Positions 6,203-9,493 of a stretch of 9,493 nt of DNA are shown piece by piece. The stretch spans positions 1-9,493 of the forward strand of contig JAQBWG010000051.1 in NCBI GenBank assembly GCA_027625225.1. Direction: 5' to 3'. Position 1 is the stretch's first letter; every line of letters starts with the position of its first letter. The position numbers and the translations under genes are program-made. Source of the stretch: Chloroflexota bacterium. GTDB taxonomy: Bacteria; Chloroflexota; Dehalococcoidia; Lucifugimonadales; VGZR01. Under the pieces are notes generated by a model. It ran no database searches and had not been told where the DNA came from. It worked only from the letters and a program-made list of their open reading frames with translations.

Positions 6203-7468
6203 TCACAACCACCCCGTTTCCGCCTGCAACACCAGCAACCCCCACGACATTGCCATCGTCGCCACCGTGACGATCACGCCCGCCTTGGCGAACTCCCGGA
6301 AGCCGATATGCACCCCGTCCTTCTCCGCCACCTGCGCCACGATGAGGTTTGCCACAGCACCCATAAGCGTCAGGTTCCCCGCCAGCGTCGCCGCCGACGC
6401 CAGGCTCAGCCACAGCAAGTCGCTCCCCTGCGGCGCCACCACCGGCGCCATCATCACCGTGAACGGCACATTGCTCACCACCTGCGACAGCACCAGTGCC
6501 GTCCCGTGCACCCATCCCACACCTGCGGCGTCCGGCCCCAGCCGCACCGACTCCACAAAATCGGTGAAGAACTCCTGCTGGATGATTCCACCCATCACCA
6601 CGAACAACCCCGCGAAGAACAACAGCAGGCTCCAGTCCACCCGCTTCAACAACCCGTCCGCCGACGGCAGATTGACCAGAAGAATAACCGCCCCGCCGAT
6701 AAGCGCGATGACCGGCAGCCCCACGCCCGACCACGTGCTGGTAGCGAACGCCGCGATAACCCCGACCGTCACCACAGGCGATGCGTATGGCTGCAACCCG
6801 CGCTTCGAAGGAGTCAGTGCCGTGGTTTGTTCCTGAGCAGATTCAGTGGAAGATTCGGTTGGTCGTAACTGCTTTCGGAACACCCACCAGATGACCGCGA
6901 CCAGCACCATGCCCGACGCCTCCGTAACCGGCAGCAGGTGCAGCGCGAACCGCTCGAAGGCGATGCCCGACTGCAACGCGACGATGACGTTCTGCGGATT
7001 GCCCACCACGCTGGGAACGCTGCCGATGTTCGACGCCATCGCCTCGGCTATCAAAAAAGGGACAGGTGAAAGCCGCATCGCCCGCGCAGCCACAACCACC
7101 AGCGGCGTGAGCACCAGCACCGCCGTATCGTTCACCAGCACCGCGCTTGCCACGCCCGTCACCACAACCACCGCTACCAGCAGTGTCAGCGGCCCGCGCG
7201 CCTTGCCGAACGTCAGCGACGCCGCCCGCTCCAAGTACCCGTCCCGCGACAGTCCCGCTACGACTACCATCATCCCCAGCAGCAGCCCGATGGTTCCCCA
7301 GTCCACCGCCCCTATCGCCTCGTCGAACGACAGCACCCCGAACGCCACCATCGCCACCGCGCCCGCGAACGCCGCGGCTGGGCGGCTCACCCGCTTCACG
7401 AAGGGTAGCCGCGTCAGTGCGATGGCGACGTATGTCGCCGCGAAGATAACCAGCGCGACTATCGCCAA
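6203..7468 (-). CDS. ArsB/SLC13-type membrane transporter
   Basis: A 421-residue integral membrane permease of the ion transporter superfamily (ArsB, NhaD, CitM/SLC13 relatives, resembling YbiR-type proteins). It is built of two inverted halves, each with a hairpin motif: VLVNDTAVLVLTP (110-122) and ASNIGSVPSVVGNPQN (145-160) in the first, VVSNVPFTVMMAP (330-342) and AGNLTLMGAVANLIVAQVAE (363-382) in the second. A charged, Ser/Thr/Gln-rich cytoplasmic linker (about 200-226) joins them. Roughly ten to twelve membrane segments cover the rest. The start is TTG at 7468, chosen because GGAGG lies seven bases upstream and no better start exists. Substrate is uncertain: an anion (arsenite, sulfate, dicarboxylate) or Na+/H+ exchange. 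No arsenic genes are nearby, so I do not call it arsB. Confidence 0.88.
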   Translation of the reverse strand: MAIVALVIFAATYVAIALTRLPFVKRVSRPAAAFAGAVAMVAFGVLSFDEAIGAVDWGTIGLLLGMMVVVAGLSRDGYLERAASLTFGKARGPLTLLVAVVVVTGVASAVLVNDTAVLVLTPLVVVAARAMRLSPVPFLIAEAMASNIGSVPSVVGNPQNVIVALQSGIAFERFALHLLPVTEASGMVLVAVIWWVFRKQLRPTESSTESAQEQTTALTPSKRGLQPYASPVVTVGVIAAFATSTWSGVGLPVIALIGGAVILLVNLPSADGLLKRVDWSLLLFFAGLFVVMGGIIQQEFFTDFVESVRLGPDAAGVGWVHGTALVLSQVVSNVPFTVMMAPVVAPQGSDLLWLSLASAATLAGNLTLMGAVANLIVAQVAEKDGVHIGFREFAKAGVIVTVATMAMSWGLLVLQAETGWL

Positions 7469-7475
7469 TCGCTTT

Positions 7476-7480
7476 CCTCC
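7476..7480 (-). promoter_or_regulatory. Strong ribosome binding site for a TTG start
   Basis: GGAGG on the minus strand, followed by AAAGCGA and then TTG at 7468. A perfect anti-16S core at seven-base spacing justifies using the rare TTG start for the permease. Confidence 0.7.
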
Positions 7481-7601
7481 AGCAGACTAACGACCCTTAT
7501 TACCTCTCGGCATTCTCCCCACCACTACTCTTGGGCTAGCACTACCTCCGAATAGCCCCTTCTCGCAGAAGAGATTTTCTTACTGTTCGGGGACACCCGA
7601 T

Positions 7602-7657
7602 ATCCCGATGGGCGTGGGTAACTCCACCCATGTCCATCGGGATGCCTGGGAGTTTTT
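7602..7657 (+). terminator. Long hairpin followed by a T tract, copy B
   Basis: Arms 7602-7619 and 7626-7643 form 18 consecutive pairs around a six-base loop. Two of them (7612/7633 and 7614/7631) are G-U in plus-strand RNA and would be C-A mismatches in minus-strand RNA, so the plus-strand RNA folds better. TTTTT follows at 7653-7657, nine bases after the stem, further than in a classical terminator. No plus-strand gene ends upstream. The equal stem length in copy A, with unrelated sequence, suggests that structure, not sequence, is what matters. Confidence 0.45.
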
Positions 7658-7670
7658 CTGGAGGGGTAGG

Positions 7671-7700
7671 GAGAACCTCTTTTTGCAAAAAGAGGTTCTC
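7671..7700. repeat. 30-bp perfect palindrome after the hydrolase stop
   Basis: Arms of 15 bases, GAGAACCTCTTTTTG and its exact complement, meet with no spacer. It ends 12 bases from the hydrolase stop codon (7713-7715). The equivalent in copy A (3155-3173) has eight-base arms and a GCG centre. In minus-strand RNA it would be the first 3' hairpin after the hydrolase gene, although no U run follows it, so classical rho-independent termination is not evident. Confidence 0.8.
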
Positions 7701-7712
7701 TGGAAGGCCGTG

Positions 7713-8774
7713 CTATTTGAAGGTCAACGCCCGTGCGGGATTATCAATCAGAATCGAATCCACCTGCGCCTGGGTAAATCCGCGCTTCTTGAGGCGCGGC
7801 GCGATGCTCTCCAGGATGTGTCCGTAGCCGTGCCCGCCATTCCGCTTCCAGTACCAGGTCAGACAGTGGTCCTGCGCCACCACCACCTGCCCCAGATGAC
7901 CCTCCGACGCCACGAACTCCAGCATCTCCATCCGCTGCACATCAGACGGCACCCCGCGCGCCTTCACGTGCACCCCGAACCCCGTCTTCTCGTTCCCGAA
8001 CACATCGAACTCCATGAAGCAGCCCGTCTGCGCCAGTTCCTTCAAAATAGCGTTGTCCGAAATGCGCATATCCAGATGTCCGATGATAGCGCTCTCTACA
8101 TCCAGACCCACTTTGGTCATGACTTCCAAAATCTCCAGCGGCGCACGCTGGTGGTGTCCGGGATGGATAAGCACCGGCGCGCCCGTCTCCACGCTCGCCC
8201 TTGCCGACGCCCGTATCACCTTCTTTTGCGTGTCCGTGAGCGGATACACGAACCCAACCTCACCGATGACTCCGCTCTTGATGCCCGTGTTCTTCACCCC
8301 GACCGTGATGTCCCTGACCAGCTCCTCGACGATGTCGTCCTCCGGTCGCGTGTCCATATCCGTCGGATACGACACCGGCACGTAGTAGCTCCCGCCCATG
8401 ATGACGTGCAGGCCCGACGCCCGAGATATGCGCGCCAGCGCCAGCGGGTCGCGCCCAATGGTGATACTCGTCGCGTCTACGATCGTCCCGCCACCCGCCA
8501 GCTTGAACTCCATCACCTCCTCCAGCGCCGCCTGCTCGTCCACTAACATCTGGCTCTCCCGGTTGTGCAGCCAGTTCGAGTCCAGCTTTCCCAGGATGTC
8601 CATGGTCACCGGCGCGTGCTCCAACGCCCGCAGGCTCGCCTCCTCCGGCATCACGAAATACGGGTCCGTCGCGATGACAAGATGCTCGTGCGTCTGGGTC
8701 GGCCCCAGCACCGCAGGGTCAACCGGCCCCAGCACCGTCATAGCCTTGCCCGACATCACAGACTTTTTGGACAT
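7713..8774 (-). CDS. Phosphotriesterase-family metal-dependent hydrolase
   Basis: Binuclear-metal amidohydrolase-superfamily enzyme of the phosphotriesterase (PTE/PHP/PLL) family, 353 residues, full length. Predicted metal ligands are all visible: His29 and His31 in TQTHEHL, bridging residue Glu172 in GVIGEVG, His204 in LIHPG, His233 in IGHLDM and Asp302 in VVAQDHC. Known phosphotriesterases and lactonases carry a carboxylated Lys at the bridging position; Glu there is the pattern of the E. coli PHP branch, so organophosphate activity should not be assumed. A lactone, ester or other substrate is equally possible. Cytosolic, no signal peptide. Start ATG at 8774 has GGGAGG with a six-base spacing. 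It has its own promoter at 8862-8890 and a leader of about 80 bases carrying a dispersed repeat; its 3' end is followed by structured module B. Confidence 0.92.
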   Translation of the reverse strand: MSKKSVMSGKAMTVLGPVDPAVLGPTQTHEHLVIATDPYFVMPEEASLRALEHAPVTMDILGKLDSNWLHNRESQMLVDEQAALEEVMEFKLAGGGTIVDATSITIGRDPLALARISRASGLHVIMGGSYYVPVSYPTDMDTRPEDDIVEELVRDITVGVKNTGIKSGVIGEVGFVYPLTDTQKKVIRASARASVETGAPVLIHPGHHQRAPLEILEVMTKVGLDVESAIIGHLDMRISDNAILKELAQTGCFMEFDVFGNEKTGFGVHVKARGVPSDVQRMEMLEFVASEGHLGQVVVAQDHCLTWYWKRNGGHGYGHILESIAPRLKKRGFTQAQVDSILIDNPARALTFK

Positions 8775-8780
8775 CGCGTT

Positions 8781-8786
8781 CCTCCC
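8781..8786 (-). promoter_or_regulatory. Ribosome binding site of the phosphotriesterase-family gene
   Basis: GGGAGG on the minus strand, then AACGCG, then ATG at 8774. This selects the first Met over the later in-frame Met codons at residues 7 and 12. Confidence 0.65.
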
Positions 8787-8808
8787 GTCTAAAAATCCTC
8801 AACCCCGC

Positions 8809-8834
8809 TCGTCCTGAGCTTGTCGGAGGGCGCG
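8809..8834 (+). repeat. Third, dispersed copy of the REP-like core
   Basis: A 26-base match to the core of the 87-bp repeats (6041-6066 and 6128-6153), beginning TCGTCCTGAGCTTGTCG, with one change (A to G just after this point). It is in the same plus-strand orientation. It lies between the predicted transcription start and the ribosome binding site of the phosphotriesterase-family gene, so it would be transcribed in antisense sense as part of that leader. Confidence 0.85.
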
Positions 8835-8861
8835 GAATCGAGGCTGGCATATGCCGCCGCG

Positions 8862-8890
8862 ATTGTATGAACCGCCGTCTCTCCCGTCAA
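8862..8890 (-). promoter_or_regulatory. Sigma70-type promoter of the phosphotriesterase-family gene
   Basis: Minus strand: -35 TTGACG (8890 to 8885), a 17-base spacer, and -10 TACAAT (8867 to 8862). Both hexamers match consensus at five of six positions. The start is expected near 8855, giving a leader of about 80 bases. Strong constitutive-type arrangement. Confidence 0.72.
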
Positions 8891-8903
8891 ATCACCCCCA
8901 GGG

Positions 8904-8944
8904 TGTCCCGGACATCTTCCGGCATCCTAGCGTCTAGTGCCGGA
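8904..8944. promoter_or_regulatory. Inverted repeats upstream of the -35 element
   Basis: Two palindromic elements lie just beyond the promoter. TGTCC-C-GGACA spans 8904-8914, ending 14 bases from the -35. A longer one spans 8918-8944, with outer arms TCCGGCA and TGCCGGA and inner CTAG-CGT-CTAG. They could be regulator binding sites, or the second could be a hairpin; no T run marks it as a terminator. The rest of 8945-9020 holds only short repeats and no gene. Confidence 0.35.
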
Positions 8945-8971
8945 GCATCACCTGCCCGTTATAAGGCACAC

Positions 8972-9067
8972 AAAGACATCATTTACTCACCTACGAAAAA
9001 GTGTGCCGGGGCATCATAAACACAAGAGCCGTCCATAGCTGGACGGCCCTCGAAAAAAGACATCATT
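8972..9067. repeat. 12-bp direct repeats 84 bp apart beside the tRNA 3' end
   Basis: AAAGACATCATT occurs at 8972-8983 and 9056-9067. The second copy ends at the terminal A of the tRNA CCA. The intervening segment contains the predicted tRNA terminator. A poorer similarity (CCTACGAAAAA against CCCTCGAAAAAA) also recurs. This could be a local duplication or the scar of something inserted beside the tRNA; the segment is far too short to carry a gene. Confidence 0.55.
9024..9051 (-). terminator. Probable terminator after tRNA-Pro
   Basis: In minus-strand RNA an 11-pair stem forms around AGCTAT, with a GCCGTCC/GGACGGC core and two outer G-U pairs that would be mismatches on the plus strand, so the hairpin suits the tRNA strand. 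It is followed by the moderately T-rich TTGTGTTTATG. It lies 16 bases past the tRNA end. Confidence 0.6.
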
Positions 9068-9143
9068 GGTCGGGGTGACTGGACTTGAACCAGCGGCCCC
9101 CAGTACCCCATACTGGTGCGCTACCAAACTGCGCTACACCCCG
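9067..9143 (-). tRNA. tRNA-Pro (anticodon GGG)
   Basis: A complete cloverleaf reads on the minus strand: acceptor CGGGGTG (9143 to 9137) pairing with CACCCCG (9077 to 9071), D arm GCGC-AGTTTGGTA-GCGC, anticodon stem CCAGT/ACTGG with loop ATGGGGT giving GGG, five-base variable loop, and T arm GCTGG-TTCAAGT-CCAGT. The discriminator is A (9070), and CCA is encoded in the DNA (9069 to 9067). It reads the proline codons CCC and CCU, which suits this GC-rich genome. It lies 36 bp downstream of the helicase gene on the same strand, so co-transcription is possible, and a hairpin terminator follows. Confidence 0.96.
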
Positions 9144-9179
9144 AACCAACGGCTAGCATAACACAGGCGTCGAGCCCCA

Positions 9180-9493
9180 TCAATCAGACTCCACTCCCAG
9201 TAAATCCTTCAGTATCAGCACCGCCGCCGCCTTATCCAGCGGATGGTTATTGTTGCCGCACTTGGGCGAATGGATACAACTCGGGCAACCTTCCTCGCAC
9301 TTGCACTCTTCGATAACCTCAAGCGTCGCATCCCATAGGCGTTCCATGATTTCGTAGCCGTGCTCCGCAATACCCACACCGCCGGGCTGCCCGTCGTGGA
9401 TGAACACCTGCGGCCGACCGGTGTCGGGGTGCAGCGGCGTGGAGATGCCGCCGATGTCGGCCCGGTCGCACATGGCGAACAGGGGCAGCAGGC
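9180..9493 (-). CDS. DEAD/DEAH helicase, C-terminal DUF1998/MZB region (partial)
   Basis: The last 103 residues of a protein whose start is beyond the right edge; the frame is open to the window end (reading LLPLFAMCDRADIGG). It matches the C-terminus of superfamily 2 helicases with a DUF1998 domain, of the MrfA/Hrq1-like group, implicated in DNA repair. The diagnostic part is the four-cysteine metal site C-x-C-x4-C-x2-C in ECKCEEGCPSC followed by IHSPKCGNNNHPLDKAAA; the first Cys of a further pair appears in KCGN. The preceding FIHDGQPGGVGIAEHGYE is also typical. The helicase motor domains are not in the window. The stop (TGA at 9180) precedes tRNA-Pro on the same strand by 36 bp. Confidence 0.9.
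   Translation of the reverse strand, partial: LLPLFAMCDRADIGGISTPLHPDTGRPQVFIHDGQPGGVGIAEHGYEIMERLWDATLEVIEECKCEEGCPSCIHSPKCGNNNHPLDKAAAVLILKDLLGVESD

Larger units (their letters stand above)
7554..7706. repeat. Structured intergenic module, copy B
   Basis: Second copy of the module at 3037-3185, occupying most of the 244-bp gap between the phosphotriesterase-family stop and the permease start. Plus-strand order: AGCCCCTTCTCGCAGAAGAG with a CTTCT/AGAAG hairpin and ATTTTCTT tail, a spacer, a long 18-bp hairpin (7602-7643), TTTTTCTGGAGGGGT (7653-7667), GGGAG, then a 30-bp perfect palindrome centred on TTTTTGCAAAAA. Flanks align well with copy A (TTTTTCT.GAGGGGT, CTCTTTTTGC.AAAAAGAGG, TTCTC), while the long stem differs throughout. 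As in copy A, it begins within about 13 bases after a minus-strand stop codon. The remainder of the gap (7469-7553) shows the permease ribosome binding site and no convincing promoter. Confidence 0.7.

Noticed and set aside
5889..6734. Minus-strand frame running across the 87-bp repeats into the permease region
   Set aside because: It is out of frame with the permease, contains the repeat-derived FDKLRTN pseudo-peptides and is Gly/Arg-rich; it is a shadow frame.
6203..7468. Calling the permease an arsenite efflux pump (ArsB)
   Set aside because: The fold motifs are shared by the wider ion transporter superfamily, and no arsR, arsA, arsC or arsM gene is nearby.
7671..7700. Classical rho-independent terminator for the phosphotriesterase-family gene
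   Set aside because: The palindrome is perfect, but no U run follows on the minus strand; it was kept as a palindrome instead.
587..8774. A single antibiotic biosynthesis or resistance cluster (acylase, oxidoreductase, DrrAB, hydrolase)
   Set aside because: The genes are on different strands, each enzyme has its own promoter or terminator-like element, and no core biosynthetic enzyme is present; each family is common outside such clusters.

Overview
The window looks like a high-GC chromosomal segment of an environmental bacterium. The mix of an LLM-class (luciferase-like, probably F420-dependent) oxidoreductase, a penicillin acylase family hydrolase, a phosphotriesterase-family hydrolase and a DrrAB-type ABC exporter suggests Chloroflexota (Dehalococcoidia/SAR202-like) or, less likely, Actinomycetota. 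This is inference from gene content; no marker gene here settles the taxonomy.

Layout. Positions 1-552 hold two overlapping plus-strand genes I cannot name: the C-terminal part of one protein and a small winged-helix-like protein. This stretch is about 47% GC by hand count, against roughly 65% beyond position 590, so it looks like the edge of acquired DNA. From 587 to 4106 lie two minus-strand enzymes, the penicillin acylase family protein and the LLM oxidoreductase. A 60-bp divergent promoter region separates the latter from a plus-strand ABC exporter pair (ATPase and permease, ATGA overlap; 4167-5968). A convergent intergenic region holds two tandem 87-bp repeats. It is followed by three further minus-strand genes: a 12-TM-type ArsB/SLC13-like permease (6203-7468), a phosphotriesterase-family hydrolase (7713-8774) and, beyond a tRNA-Pro(GGG) gene, the C-terminal end of a DUF1998/MrfA-type helicase at the right edge.

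The genes appear to be mostly independent units and not one pathway. Both hydrolases have their own good sigma70-type promoters (17-bp spacers), and the exporter has an extended -10 promoter placed so that its mRNA is probably leaderless. A link through metabolism or export of small amides, esters or lactones is possible but not shown.

The most unusual structure is non-coding. Two intergenic regions, 3037-3185 and 7554-7706, share one architecture: a small conserved hairpin, a long 18-bp hairpin whose sequence differs completely between copies, then a conserved T-tract/G-rich block and an A/T-rich palindrome. Each lies just after the stop codon of a minus-strand gene. A second dispersed repeat (core TCGTCCTGAGCTTGTCG) occurs three times, once in the predicted 5' leader of the phosphotriesterase-family gene.
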